The notes: generated from the sequence alone by a model not told the origin. DNA of 64,000 bases from Methylobacillus methanolivorans (GCF_020531845.1 NZ_JAJAVF010000004.1:166045-230044), one strand, 5' to 3'; numbered from the stretch's first letter, positions 27,076 through 35,909 are shown. Translations and numbers: made by a program.

Positions 27076-28729
27076 CCTGACGCCGCAGGACATGGCCGCC
27101 AATCTGCTGGCCTCGGGCTTCGAGCGCAACGGCCCTTCGGTCGCGGCCCTGAGCGACCCCATCGCCGACACGCCGATGGTGGTGACGCTGGACCAGTTGC
27201 GCCCCTACGACCACGACCCGCGCGTGACGCGCAACCCGGCCTACGAGGACATCAAGGCCTCGATCCGCGAACGCGGGCTCGATGCGCCGCCCGCGATCAC
27301 GCGCCGGCCCGGCGAACCGCACTACATCATCCGCAACGGCGGCAACACGCGCCTGGCGATCCTGCGCGAGCTGTGGAGCGAGACGAAAGACGAACGGTTC
27401 TTCCGCATCCCCTGCCTGTTCCGCCCGTGGCCGCAGCGCGGCGAAGTGGTGATGCTGACCGGGCACCTGGCCGAGAACGAGTTGCGCGGCGGGCTCAGCT
27501 TCATCGAGCGGGCCTTGGGCGTGGAGAAGGCGCGCGAGTTCTACGAGCAGGAAATGGGGCGGGACAGCGGCCAGCCGCTGTCGCAGAGCGAGCTGGCGCG
27601 GCGGCTTACGGCCGATGGCTTCCCGCTGCCGCAGTCGCACATCAGCCGCATGCAGGACGCCGTGCACTACCTGCTCCCGGCGATCCCCACGCTGCTGTAC
27701 GGCGGGCTCGGCCGGCATCAGGTGGAACGGCTCGCGGTGCTGCGCAAGGCCTGCGAACGCACCTGGGAGCGGCGTGCCCTGAGGCGCAACCTGTCGATGG
27801 ACTTCGCTACGCTGTTCCAGGACGTGCTGGCGCAGTTCGACACGCAGCCCGACAACTTCTCACCGCAGCGGGTGCAGGACGAGCTGGTCGGCCAGATGGC
27901 CGAGCTGCTGGAAGCGGACTACGACACGCTGAGCCTGGAAATCGACGACAGCGAGAGCCGGCAGCGCGCATTGACCAGCGATCCTGCGCCGCTGCAGGCG
28001 GCAAGACCTGCGGTGCCGGCCGGGCCACCGCGACCACCGTCACCGCCTTCGCTGCCGCCCGGCCCCTCGGTGCAGTCGTCGGAGCCTGGCCCTGGCCAGG
28101 CTGCGCAGGCCGGTTCCACGCCGGCCGCCAGCGACAAGGGCATGCAGCAGGATGACGAACGCCTGCAGGGTCACATCGTGTCCCCGGCCCCGACCACCGA
28201 ACGCCTGCAATCCATCCAGCGCATGGTGGCCGATCAGATGGGCGACAAGCTGCCCGACTTCGAGGCCGACGCGCTGCGCGCGATCCCTGTGCAGGCGGGC
28301 GGGCTATACCCCATCTCGGATGTCTGGTACATCGAGCCCGGCCTGGATGTGCCGGATCGGCTGCGGGTGCACATCGCGCAGTTCGCGCGCGAGATCGCCG
28401 AGGAAGCCGACGTGGCCGGGCAGGTCGAACCCAGCGAAGGCGGCATGGGCTTCGTCTGCGTGGCGCCCCCGGCGGTGCGCTCATTGCCTCCGTTCGCGTG
28501 TGCGGTGCTGACCTTGCTGCATGCGCTGTGCGCCGCGCCCCGACCCGCCCCCGGCTTCGATGGCGCCCGGCTGGCCGACGACCTAGCGGCCTTGCTGCAT
28601 GGCGGCGGCGCATATCCGCGCCTGAGCGATGCCGGGCTGGTAAAGCTGTTCCGGCTGCTGCGCATGGCGCGCCGACTGCTGGATCTGGAGACCGGCGCGG
28701 CCTCCAGCAACCCCGGCCACGGCGCCTGA
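27068..28729 (+). CDS. parB: ParB-family partition protein
   Basis: 553 residues. Start GTG 27068 is preferred because AGGAG ends seven bases upstream; ATG 27062 is too close to it. The ParB/Spo0J N-terminal domain holds VVTLDQLRPYDHDPRVTRNP and IIRNGGNTRLAILRELW. An HTH segment (SQSELARRLTADGFPLPQSHISRMQ) and helical region follow. After a Pro-rich linker (about 310-360) there is a second domain (DKLPDFEADALRAIPVQAGGLYPISD, then FAREIAEEADVAGQ) typical of ICE ParB proteins. It is part of the alpA operon. Confidence 0.87.
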   Translation: MADLTPQDMAANLLASGFERNGPSVAALSDPIADTPMVVTLDQLRPYDHDPRVTRNPAYEDIKASIRERGLDAPPAITRRPGEPHYIIRNGGNTRLAILRELWSETKDERFFRIPCLFRPWPQRGEVVMLTGHLAENELRGGLSFIERALGVEKAREFYEQEMGRDSGQPLSQSELARRLTADGFPLPQSHISRMQDAVHYLLPAIPTLLYGGLGRHQVERLAVLRKACERTWERRALRRNLSMDFATLFQDVLAQFDTQPDNFSPQRVQDELVGQMAELLEADYDTLSLEIDDSESRQRALTSDPAPLQAARPAVPAGPPRPPSPPSLPPGPSVQSSEPGPGQAAQAGSTPAASDKGMQQDDERLQGHIVSPAPTTERLQSIQRMVADQMGDKLPDFEADALRAIPVQAGGLYPISDVWYIEPGLDVPDRLRVHIAQFAREIAEEADVAGQVEPSEGGMGFVCVAPPAVRSLPPFACAVLTLLHALCAAPRPAPGFDGARLADDLAALLHGGGAYPRLSDAGLVKLFRLLRMARRLLDLETGAASSNPGHGA

Positions 28730-28741
28730 GCAGAGGCCATC

Positions 28742-29302
28742 ATGTCGGCACCGCATCCGCTCAACCAGGCCGTCATCGCACAGGCGCTGCACGACCTGCG
28801 CAATGGGCAACTGCGGCGCTGCAAGGCGATGGGCTTCGGCGAGGAGGAGCTGGACGCGCTCAAGCACCCCGAACTCGTGAGCATGCTGGTGAACGCCACG
28901 GTGTCGTGGTGTTCGGTGTCGGTGAACCGCGATGTGCTGAAGCGGCTGCTGAGCCAAGTGCACGACGTGGAGCGAGAGATCGCGACGGTCGACCGCATGC
29001 TGCGCCTGGGCGCCAGCACGGAGATGGTCAGCCGCTTCTACGGGCTTACGCACCAGGAGGTGGCCCTGCGCCGCGACATCCTCGGCCTGCCCAAGCGCAA
29101 GGGGCGGCATCCGGTGCTGGACGAGGCGCAGGACACGGCGCTGTGGAAGCAGTGGAAGGCCGGCGTCATGGAGCGCGGCATCGCGCTGGACGATGAGGTG
29201 GCGATGCTGACGCTGACCATGGACCTGGCCGAGACCTTGAACCTGCCGATGTCGGTGATCTGGTCGGCGATACGCAACTGGATCGACCAGGGGCTGGTGT
29301 AG
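28742..29302 (+). CDS. DUF2857-family protein, FlhC-like HTH
   Basis: 186 residues. It matches DUF2857 proteins of PFGI-1/SPI-7 islands. The stretch IATVDRMLRLGASTEMVSRF, then YGLTHQEVALRRDILGLPKRKGRHP has the spacing of the FlhC/SetC DNA-binding core, by eye. It follows parB in the position of the bisDC activator genes of ICEclc, so it may be part of the ICE transfer-competence activator. That role is inferred. Confidence 0.75.
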   Translation: MSAPHPLNQAVIAQALHDLRNGQLRRCKAMGFGEEELDALKHPELVSMLVNATVSWCSVSVNRDVLKRLLSQVHDVEREIATVDRMLRLGASTEMVSRFYGLTHQEVALRRDILGLPKRKGRHPVLDEAQDTALWKQWKAGVMERGIALDDEVAMLTLTMDLAETLNLPMSVIWSAIRNWIDQGLV

Positions 29303-29305
29303 GCC

Positions 29306-30556
29306 ATGGCGACCGGCGGCGCACCCCGGCGCGATGGCCCCGTGGCGCTGTCGGCACTGTTCGACGACGCGCTGCGGGAACTGGTGCCACGGGCACCACC
29401 GACACCGCCAGCCCCGCGCGGCGCTGCTGCTGCATCGCCGGCCGCGCCGGTCAGCGACGGCTTCCTCTACAGCGGCAACCGGCACGAGAGCGTGCCGCGT
29501 GCGCTGTTCCTCGACCGGCGCCTGACGCCGCTGGAGCGCAACGCCTGGCAGGTGCTCCGCCTGCAGCTCCAGAGCGACGGCGTGACGGCGTTCCCGACCT
29601 ACGACCAGCTTCGCCCCTACCTCGCCTCGATGCCCTGCGCGGCGCAGGCCTCGCACGAGACCGTGGCGCGCGCCTTGACGCTGCTGCGGCTGACGCGCTG
29701 GCTGAGCCTGGTGCGACGGCGCCGCGACCCGAAGACCGGGCGCATCCTGAGCAACCTCTACATGCTGCACGACGAACCGCTGACACCCTTCGAGGCGATG
29801 CAGCTCGACCCCGACTACCTCGGCCTGGTCGGCCAGGCGCTGACCCATGCGGCGAAGGCGGTGCAGATCGTCGGCATGAACACCCTGCGCGAGATCGCCG
29901 AAGACCCGATGCTCAACGGCCGCACGCTGCCCACGCGGCTGCAGGTGCTGGCACAGCGCATGGCGCGCAACGAATGGGCGGACGCGAGTTATCCACAAGC
30001 GCCTGTGGATCACGAATCCGAAGAAGGCCAGGACGGCCTGCTTCGGAATCTCGAAGGCCCGTCTTCGGAATCCGAAGCAGGGCTGAAATCCGCGCCAGAC
30101 GGCTCACTTCGGAATCCGAAGGAGGACCGTACTGTACGTATGGATCGTATAAATCAAGTACGTACAGTACCGCGCGCGAAGTCGTTGCAGCACCTGCGCC
30201 TGCCCGAGCGCCTGCTGCGCTTGAAGGACGAGCAGCAAAGCGGCGCGATGGTGGCCTTGCAGCAGGTGGACGAGTCGCTGCGGCAGGCGGTGTTGGACGA
30301 ATGGGATGCGCGCTGCCGCAACAGCGCGGTACGCAACCCGGCCGGCTATCTGTTCGGCATCATCCAGAAGGCGATCCGCGGCGAGTTCAAGGCCTGGGCC
30401 GGCGAAGGCGGTTCGCCATCGACGCCGCCTGCGCCGCCGCCACGGCCAGCCGCACCGGCACCGTCTGCACCGCCACCGCCCGCGCCGAACGGCCCTGGCC
30501 GCGAGGCAGCGCGGGCCTACCTGGCGAAACTGCGTTCAACCCTGGGCGATTCCTGA
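29306..30556 (+). CDS. STY4528-family ICE replication protein
   Basis: 416 residues. Recognised by FLYSGNRHESVPRALFLDRR, ERNAWQVLRLQLQSDGVTAFPTYDQLRPYL and ARALTLLRLTRWLSLVRRRRD, which form a replication-initiator-like winged-helix domain (about 50-170). The C-terminal part has QAVLDEWDARCRN and YLFGIIQKAIRGEFKAWAGEG and a Pro-rich tail. The linker coding region (29989-30170) contains a DnaA box and repeats that look like an origin. Proteins of this family are annotated as pathogenicity-island replication factors. Three bases separate it from the preceding gene. Confidence 0.82.
   Translation: MATGGAPRRDGPVALSALFDDALRELVPRAPPTPPAPRGAAAASPAAPVSDGFLYSGNRHESVPRALFLDRRLTPLERNAWQVLRLQLQSDGVTAFPTYDQLRPYLASMPCAAQASHETVARALTLLRLTRWLSLVRRRRDPKTGRILSNLYMLHDEPLTPFEAMQLDPDYLGLVGQALTHAAKAVQIVGMNTLREIAEDPMLNGRTLPTRLQVLAQRMARNEWADASYPQAPVDHESEEGQDGLLRNLEGPSSESEAGLKSAPDGSLRNPKEDRTVRMDRINQVRTVPRAKSLQHLRLPERLLRLKDEQQSGAMVALQQVDESLRQAVLDEWDARCRNSAVRNPAGYLFGIIQKAIRGEFKAWAGEGGSPSTPPAPPPRPAAPAPSAPPPPAPNGPGREAARAYLAKLRSTLGDS
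29989..30170. promoter_or_regulatory. Candidate ICE replication origin inside the replication gene
   Basis: TTATCCACA, a perfect DnaA box, is at 29989-29997 with a reversed partial copy (TGTGGATCA) at 30004-30012. Repeats of CTTCGGAATCCGAAG lie at 30063-30077 and 30107-30121, with degenerate copies near 30013-30023 and 30041-30055. A perfect 12-bp inverted repeat (GTACTGTACGTA / TACGTACAGTAC) at 30129-30140 and 30159-30170 flanks an AT-rich 18-base spacer. DnaA box, iteron-like repeats and an AT-rich element together are origin-like. No strand asymmetry test was possible. Confidence 0.5.
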
Positions 30557-30558
30557 GC

Positions 30559-30579
30559 AGCTATCCCCAGGGGATAGCT
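30559..30579. repeat. 21-bp palindrome, copy 1
   Basis: Arms AGCTATCCCC and GGGGATAGCT around a single central A, immediately after the STY4528 stop codon. The identical 21 bp recur at 32609-32629, and a 17-bp core variant lies at 30650-30666. Confidence 0.7.
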
Positions 30580-30649
30580 GGGACACGAAGCCTTCCAGGC
30601 ATCGGCTTCGGTTCTGTCATGCGTCGCACGGTCGCAGCCCGGCGCGGAC

Positions 30650-30666
30650 CTATCCCCTGGGGATAG
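30650..30666. repeat. Palindrome core variant, copy 2
   Basis: CTATCCCC and GGGGATAG arms around a central T, 80 bp after copy 1 and upstream of the TIGR03761 gene. The core of the 21-bp palindrome is kept but the outer pairs differ. Confidence 0.65.
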
Positions 30667-30785
30667 ACGGAACACGCGACCTTCCGGGGCGACAACCGGG
30701 AGCGCACCCGCTGCGGTTTGTTGACTGACGCCCTTCCGGGCGATGCCGATGCTGGCGGCTCGTTCCCGTACCGCGAGTCGTCACC

Positions 30786-31565
30786 ATGGCCAATGAATCC
30801 CAGCCGCCCCTGCAGTTGAATCTCGGATCGCTGCGCAGCGCGATGTCGCTGACGCTGCACACCCACCACGCTTCACGCATCTGGCATGGCCGAGCGCCTG
30901 CCGAGGGCCGGCCCGGGATCATCGGCCTGAACGGCTACATCAGCGTGATGAACAAGATGAAGCGCGGCGCCGAGCAGGACGATCCCTACTCGGATTTCTG
31001 GATGCTGCGCATCGAGGACAAGCTGACGCAGACCAAGGACAGCTTGCAGGCGCTGCGTGAGCAGGTGGACCAGGCGCTGGCCGACGTGCCGCCCGCGCTG
31101 TCGCTGGGCGAGAACATGAACGTGCAGCCCGTGAAGCTGCCGCTGTTCGTCAATGCGCAGCTCGGCTTCATGGCGGTGTACCTGCTGGCCGACTACGACG
31201 ACCTGGCCCGCAAGCTGATCCTCGCCCACCACACCGCGCTGATCGACCGCAGCACGCTGGAACGCTGGCTCAACGACGGCGCGCATGCGCTGCGCAGCCT
31301 GTTCTCGCTGGCACAGCAGTACCGCTACTCCGGCGCGACGCGCGACGACTTCGCCTCGAAGAACGCGGTGGCGCGGGCGGCGCTGGAGAAGTTCGGCGAG
31401 TTGCCGCAGGACGTGCTCGAAGGCACGCGCCGCTCGCGCTTTGCGCCACCGATCGCACGGCGGTCGGGCAAGCCTGGTACAGCCGCGGATGCCGCACCCA
31501 GCGCTGGCGCAGCCGACGTGGCGGACGACGACCACGACCATGACGGCGAAGGCACGAAGGCATGA
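30786..31565 (+). CDS. TIGR03761 (PFL_4669) ICE protein
   Basis: 259 residues. RSAMSLTLHTHHASRIWHGR, GLNGYISVMNKMKRGAEQDD and LPLFVNAQLGFMAVYLLADYDDLARKLILAHHTALI are characteristic of the PFL_4669 family of integrating conjugative elements. No catalytic motif is visible; its place before DUF3158, SSB and topoisomerase III suggests a role in ICE DNA processing. It overlaps the DUF3158 gene by four bases. Confidence 0.87.
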   Translation: MANESQPPLQLNLGSLRSAMSLTLHTHHASRIWHGRAPAEGRPGIIGLNGYISVMNKMKRGAEQDDPYSDFWMLRIEDKLTQTKDSLQALREQVDQALADVPPALSLGENMNVQPVKLPLFVNAQLGFMAVYLLADYDDLARKLILAHHTALIDRSTLERWLNDGAHALRSLFSLAQQYRYSGATRDDFASKNAVARAALEKFGELPQDVLEGTRRSRFAPPIARRSGKPGTAADAAPSAGAADVADDDHDHDGEGTKA

Positions 31566-32113
31566 CTGCATCGTCTTCCACCGGCCAACCGGCGCGCTTC
31601 CTGCCGCTGGAACAGGCGGACTTCCAGCGCCTGAAACACGGCTCCTACCTAAAAGGCCTTTTACAGCCTTTTAAAGGTAAGGGGAGTCTGGAGGCCTGGG
31701 CCAACCAGTGCACGGCGCTGCGCGACGACTTAATCGGGCTGGCGCAGCGGCGCGTGCTGCAACAGGCGCGGGCCTACCCCTTCTCGCTGCTCGACGTGCA
31801 ACTGGCCCAGCAGACCACTGGCGCAGGCACGACCTTCCTGCGCTGGCGCAACCACGACCGTTCTTCCATGGGCGTGGCGCTGTGGGAATCGCTGCTCGAC
31901 CGCCCGGCGACGCCGGCCTCGCTGATCGACGACCTGTACGCGATGGAGCTGCAGCGCATCGCTTTGAACATGCAGATCAGCCTCCTTCACACGCTGGGCC
32001 GCCAGGCCCAGGAGTGCGCCAGCAAGGCCGCGCAGGCCGAAGCGGCTTACCTGCGACGTGTCCACGGGCATGCCGCGTCGGTTCCATCCACCACCCCCAA
32101 GGAGTCTCCATGA
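31562..32113 (+). CDS. DUF3158-family ICE protein
   Basis: 183 residues. It begins MTASSSTGQPARFLPLEQADFQRLKHGSYLKG and contains LEAWANQCTALRDDLIGLAQRR, as in DUF3158 proteins found next to SSB in these elements. The function is unknown. The start overlaps the preceding stop (ATGA) and its stop overlaps the ssb start (ATGA), giving tight translational coupling. Confidence 0.82.
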   Translation: MTASSSTGQPARFLPLEQADFQRLKHGSYLKGLLQPFKGKGSLEAWANQCTALRDDLIGLAQRRVLQQARAYPFSLLDVQLAQQTTGAGTTFLRWRNHDRSSMGVALWESLLDRPATPASLIDDLYAMELQRIALNMQISLLHTLGRQAQECASKAAQAEAAYLRRVHGHAASVPSTTPKESP

Positions 32114-32559
32114 GCACGCACTTCGTCGGCGAGGGCAACATCGGTTCCGCGCCGGACTATCGCGAATTCCCTAACGGCAACGACGAGCCGCGCCGGCTGC
32201 TGCGCCTGAACGTCTACTTCGACAACCCGATCCCAAAGAAGGACGGTGAATTCGAGGACCGCGGCGGCTTCTGGGCGCCGGTGGAGCTGTGGCACCGCGA
32301 CGCCGACCACTGGAAAGACCTGTACCAGAAGGGCATGCGCGTGCTGGTAGAAGGCCGCACGGTGAAGGACGAGTGGGAGGACGCCGACGACAACGAGCGC
32401 ACGACCTTCAAGATCGAGGCCCGCCGCATCGGCATTCTGCCGTACCGCATCCAGGCCGTGACCCTCAGCGCCAGGACGCTGGAACCCGAGGCCGCAGTAC
32501 CGCCGCCGAAGGAGACCAAGGGGACGAAGGCGCCGAAGGAAACCAAGGCCAAGGGCTGA
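32110..32559 (+). CDS. ssb: ICE single-stranded DNA-binding protein
   Basis: 149 residues from ATG 32110. An OB-fold domain (about 1-120) starts MSTHFVGEGNIGSAPDYREF and includes LRLNVYFDNPIPK and VLVEGRTVKDEWED. The tail is Lys/Thr/Pro-rich and lacks the acidic DDDIPF tip of housekeeping SSB, so interaction partners probably differ. It likely protects transferred or replicating ICE DNA. Its upstream neighbour is DUF3158; topoisomerase III follows. Confidence 0.85.
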   Translation: MSTHFVGEGNIGSAPDYREFPNGNDEPRRLLRLNVYFDNPIPKKDGEFEDRGGFWAPVELWHRDADHWKDLYQKGMRVLVEGRTVKDEWEDADDNERTTFKIEARRIGILPYRIQAVTLSARTLEPEAAVPPPKETKGTKAPKETKAKG

Positions 32560-32608
32560 TTCCCCGCAGGGGGCGGCTGTAGCAACCGTCAGACGCCCGC
32601 CATGCACC

Positions 32609-32629
32609 AGCTATCCCCAGGGGATAGCT
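32609..32629. repeat. 21-bp palindrome, copy 3
   Basis: Identical to copy 1 (AGCTATCCCC / GGGGATAGCT with central A). It lies in the ssb-topB intergenic region, about 2 kb from copy 1. Confidence 0.7.
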
Positions 32630-32836
32630 CCAGGGTGTTCCACCGGGTTCCAGCCGCCCTCCCGAAACGACGCTCCCGCTGCGCCAGCCGTTGCGGCTTC
32701 GCGCATGCCGCTGCGGCAACGCATCGCCTGCCGATCACAAAGCGGTGTCTGCGCCAATCGGCTTCCTTGCTGCCGTCATCCGCTGGCCCGGCCAAGCTGG
32801 GGCCATCCGATGACCGCACACTTCCAAGGAGGCTTC

Positions 32837-34852
32837 ATGCGCGTGTTCCTGTGCGAGAAGCCGTCCCAGGGCAAGGACATCGCCCGTGTGCTGGGCGCCG
32901 GCCAACGCGGCAACGGCTGCTACAGCGGTGCGGGTGTCGTCGTGACCTGGTGCATCGGTCATCTGGTCGAAGCGGTTCCGCCCGAAGGCTACGGCGAGCA
33001 GTACAAGCGCTGGGGCATCGAGCAACTGCCTATTCTTCCCGAGCGTTGGCGTGTCGAGCCCAAGGCGGCGACCGCGGCGCAGTTCAAGGTCGTGCAGCAG
33101 CTCGTCGCCAAGGCGGGCGAACTGGTGATCGCGACCGACGCCGACCGCGAGGGCGAGATGATTGCCCGCGAGATCATCGAGCTGTGCGGCTACCGCGGCC
33201 CGATCCAGCGCCTGTGGCTGTCGGCGCTCAACGATGCGTCGATCCGCAAGGCCCTGGGCACGCTCAAGCCGTCCGCCGAGACGCTGCCGCTTTACTTCTC
33301 CGCGCTCGCCCGATCGCGTGCCGACTGGCTGATCGGGATGAACCTGAGCCGCCTGTTCACGTTGCTCGGGCGCCAGGCCGGCTACACCGGCGTGCTGTCG
33401 GTCGGGCGCGTGCAGACACCGACGCTCAAGCTGGTGGTGGACCGTGACCGCGAGATCGCGCGTTTCGTTTCGGTGCCGTTCTGGGCCATCGAGGTTGCAC
33501 TCTCACATGCGGGCCAGTCCTTCGTCGCAAGCTGGACGCCGCCGCAGGGCAGCACCGACGACGCCGGCCGCTGCCTGCAACAGCCGGTGGCGCAGCAGGC
33601 TGCCGAGCGCCTGCGCGCGGCCGGTGCCGCCCAGGTGCTGTCGGTGGAAACAGAGCGCGTGCGCGAAGGGCCGCCGCTGCCGTTCGACCTCGGCACGCTG
33701 CAGGAGGTGTGCTCGAAGCAGTTGGGTCTGGACGTGCAGGAGACGCTGGACATTGCCCAGGCGCTGTACGAGACGCACAAGGCGACCACCTATCCGCGCT
33801 CGGACTCAGGCTACCTGCCCGAGAGCATGTTGGCCGAGGTGCCCACCGTACTCGACAGCCTGCTCAAGACCGACCCCGGCCTGCGCCCGCTGATCGACCG
33901 CCTGGATCGCCAGCAGCGTTCGCGGGCCTGGAACGACGGCAAGGTCACGGCGCACCACGGCATCATTCCCACGCTGGAACCGGCGAACCTCTCGGCGATG
34001 AGCGACAAGGAGCTGGCCGTCTACAGGCTGATCCGCGCCCACTACCTCGCGCAGTTCCTGCCGCACCACGAATTCGACCGGACGGTGGCGCAGCTTACGT
34101 GCGGCGGGCAGTCGCTGGTCGCGGTCGGTAAGCAGATCGCGGTGGCCGGATGGCGCCAGGTACTGGCGGCGCCGGAGCCCGACGACGCGGACGGCGAGGA
34201 AGCGCAGCGCGGCCAGGTGCTGCCGGCGCTGCGTGCTGGAGCTTCCTGCCAGGTCGGCCAGGTCGATCTGAAGGCGTTGAAGACGCTGCCGCCCAAGCCC
34301 TACACGCAGGGCGAGCTGGTCAAAGCCATGAAGGGCGTCGCCAAGCTCGTGACCGACCCACGCCTGAAGCAGAAGCTCAAGGACACCACGGGCATCGGCA
34401 CCGAGGCCACGCGCGCCAACGTCATCAGCGCCTTACTGGCACGCGGCTATCTTGTGAAGAAGGGCCGTGCCATCCGCGCATCGGATGCGGCTTTCACGCT
34501 GATCGACGCGGTGCCGGCGGCCATCGCCGATCCGGGCACGACGGCGGTGTGGGAGCAGGCGCTGGACATGATCGAGGCCGGCCAGATGACGCTGGACACC
34601 TTCATCGCCAAGCAATCGGCCTGGGTCGCCCAGCTCGTGCAGCAGTACCGCGGCGCAACGCTCCCCCTCAAGCTGCCGCCCGCGCCGAGCTGCCCGCAGT
34701 GCGGCGCCCCGATGCGCCAGCGCACTGGCAAGAACGGCGCGTTCTGGTCGTGCAGCCGCTACCCGGACTGCAAGGGCACGGAGCCGGTCGAAACCGCGAC
34801 AGGCAAGCCCGCAGCGCCAAGCCCGCGGCGTCGGTCTCCGAAGGCGAGCTGA
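32837..34852 (+). CDS. topB: DNA topoisomerase III
   Basis: 671 residues from ATG 32837 (AAGGAGG upstream). The Toprim domain has Glu7 (LCEKPSQ) and the TDADREGEM acidic cluster near 102-110. The catalytic Tyr319 lies in TTYPRSDSGYLP. A C-terminal zinc finger starts near 619 (CPQCGAP...CSRYPDC). This is a type IA topoisomerase that decatenates or relaxes ICE DNA, standard in this ICE class. The ~280-bp gap after ssb contains a copy of the 21-bp palindrome. Confidence 0.93.
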   Translation: MRVFLCEKPSQGKDIARVLGAGQRGNGCYSGAGVVVTWCIGHLVEAVPPEGYGEQYKRWGIEQLPILPERWRVEPKAATAAQFKVVQQLVAKAGELVIATDADREGEMIAREIIELCGYRGPIQRLWLSALNDASIRKALGTLKPSAETLPLYFSALARSRADWLIGMNLSRLFTLLGRQAGYTGVLSVGRVQTPTLKLVVDRDREIARFVSVPFWAIEVALSHAGQSFVASWTPPQGSTDDAGRCLQQPVAQQAAERLRAAGAAQVLSVETERVREGPPLPFDLGTLQEVCSKQLGLDVQETLDIAQALYETHKATTYPRSDSGYLPESMLAEVPTVLDSLLKTDPGLRPLIDRLDRQQRSRAWNDGKVTAHHGIIPTLEPANLSAMSDKELAVYRLIRAHYLAQFLPHHEFDRTVAQLTCGGQSLVAVGKQIAVAGWRQVLAAPEPDDADGEEAQRGQVLPALRAGASCQVGQVDLKALKTLPPKPYTQGELVKAMKGVAKLVTDPRLKQKLKDTTGIGTEATRANVISALLARGYLVKKGRAIRASDAAFTLIDAVPAAIADPGTTAVWEQALDMIEAGQMTLDTFIAKQSAWVAQLVQQYRGATLPLKLPPAPSCPQCGAPMRQRTGKNGAFWSCSRYPDCKGTEPVETATGKPAAPSPRRRSPKAS

Positions 34853-35296
34853 CGCCCACGTTTCCCTCTGCCACGCCGGCTGCTGCCGACGGCGGGGCAA
34901 ACCTCCCGCACCCCGCGGGACTCCCCAGCGCGCGTTCCCTTCTGCAACGGTGTGCGCGTCCTGCAGGCCCATCACGGCCTGCTGGGCGAGAAGGTCATTT
35001 CTCCCCGGATCGCGTTCGCCGCGGTTCCCCTGATCGAGGTGCTTCCGCCGATACGCGAGCGGTCTCCTGACGCCTTGGTGTGCAAAACTGCGAGGCGCCA
35101 GGAGACCGCTTGCGGTCGACGGTATTCGGTGCCGGTGCCCGCCGGCGGAACAACGGGCTCCCTTTGTGTGTGGATGCACGCCAGAGGATTCCGGCCCCCA
35201 GCCACGAAACGGGCCGGGTGAGATTGCTGACGCAGCGAATGGCTTTGACGATGGCCTGGCCTGCTTGCAGCCCACAGGTGGATTGATTTCTCTCCA

Positions 35297-35327
35297 GCCG
35301 AAGCCTTGCGAGGCTTCGGCGCCTTTG
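35297..35327 (+). terminator. Strong stem-loop after topB
   Basis: A 10-bp perfect stem (GCCGAAGCCT / AGGCTTCGGC) with a TGCG loop at 35297-35320, followed by GCCTTTG. The stem strength suggests a rho-independent terminator, though the T-run is short. Confidence 0.6.
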
Positions 35328-35440
35328 TCGTGGGCGAACGGAATCGTGCATCGCTGCTCTTGCCAGCGCTCGGCCCAAACTGGACGGCGTTCGGTTCCGT
35401 TTGATCAGCGACGGAGTGCCGCCGCGCTTTCATTCTTCCC

Positions 35441-35522
35441 GCATGTGTCGCTGACGGTCGTCAGCACCATGCCCTGGCAGCCCCGGTCCTCAAGGCTGCA
35501 ACGCGGTTCGCCGCGTTGACCG
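35441..35522 (+). ncRNA. Repeated two-hairpin leader element, copy A
   Basis: Hairpin 1 is GCTGAC-GGTC-GTCAGC (35450-35465). A conserved middle follows (ATGCCCTGGCAG, CCTCAAGGCTG). Hairpin 2 is AACGCGG-TTCG-CCGCGTT (35500-35517). It lies about 135 bases before the start of the gene at 35658. Three further copies precede other ICE genes with compensated base changes. Confidence 0.65.
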
Positions 35523-35657
35523 ATCCAGTCCGCTTCGCACCGACCACCGCGGACGCGCGTCGCCACGACGCGGGTGCTTTTCATGTTCAACCCTTCGGGA
35601 GGTATCCGCTCCCGTCAGGGCGTGGTGCTCCCGGTCTTCAACCAACAGGAGAAAACC

Positions 35658-35909
35658 ATGTCCCTTGCGCTCGCATCGGCACCTTTGAGTGCTGAACAGG
35701 CCCGAGCCGAATCCATCGGCTACCAGGCCCTGGCCTGCGTCGGCAAGCGCCTGCCCCTGCAAGTGCTGTGCAGCGCAGCCGGCCACTACATCGGCACCGC
35801 CGATGCGGACGGCCCGGTCTCGCGGGAGTCGGTCAGCTACTTCCGCTCGCACCACGCCGCCGAGCACGCCCTGCAAACGGGCCGCTGGCAGCAGCGCCTC
35901 CACCCGTGA
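35658..35909 (+). CDS. Small ICE hypothetical protein
   Basis: 83 residues from ATG 35658 (AGGAGA upstream). It reads MSLALASAPLSAEQARAESI, then GYQALACVGKRLPLQVLCSAAGHYIGTAD and SRESVSYFRSHHAAEHAL. No known domain is recognised; the compact sequence with conserved-looking aromatic and His residues suggests a folded small protein. It is the first gene of a run of uncharacterised ICE genes and is preceded by RNA-like copy A. Confidence 0.65.
   Translation: MSLALASAPLSAEQARAESIGYQALACVGKRLPLQVLCSAAGHYIGTADADGPVSRESVSYFRSHHAAEHALQTGRWQQRLHP

Larger units (their letters stand above)
34853..35657. other. 805-base leader/intergenic region without a supported gene
   Basis: Reading frames on both strands here show no family motif and lack ribosome sites. 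The region holds a terminator-like stem-loop (35297-35320) and the first copy of a repeated two-hairpin element (35441-35522). It separates the topB block from the run of small ICE genes. Confidence 0.5.

Noticed and set aside
28583..30013. Minus-strand frame of ~476 codons opposite DUF2857 and the replication gene
   Set aside because: Antisense shadow; both plus-strand genes show known family motifs and coupled starts.
34972..35433. Minus-strand frame of ~153 codons in the gap after topB
   Set aside because: No ribosome site, Pro/Ser/Arg-rich composition, and it crosses a terminator-like hairpin; kept as non-coding.
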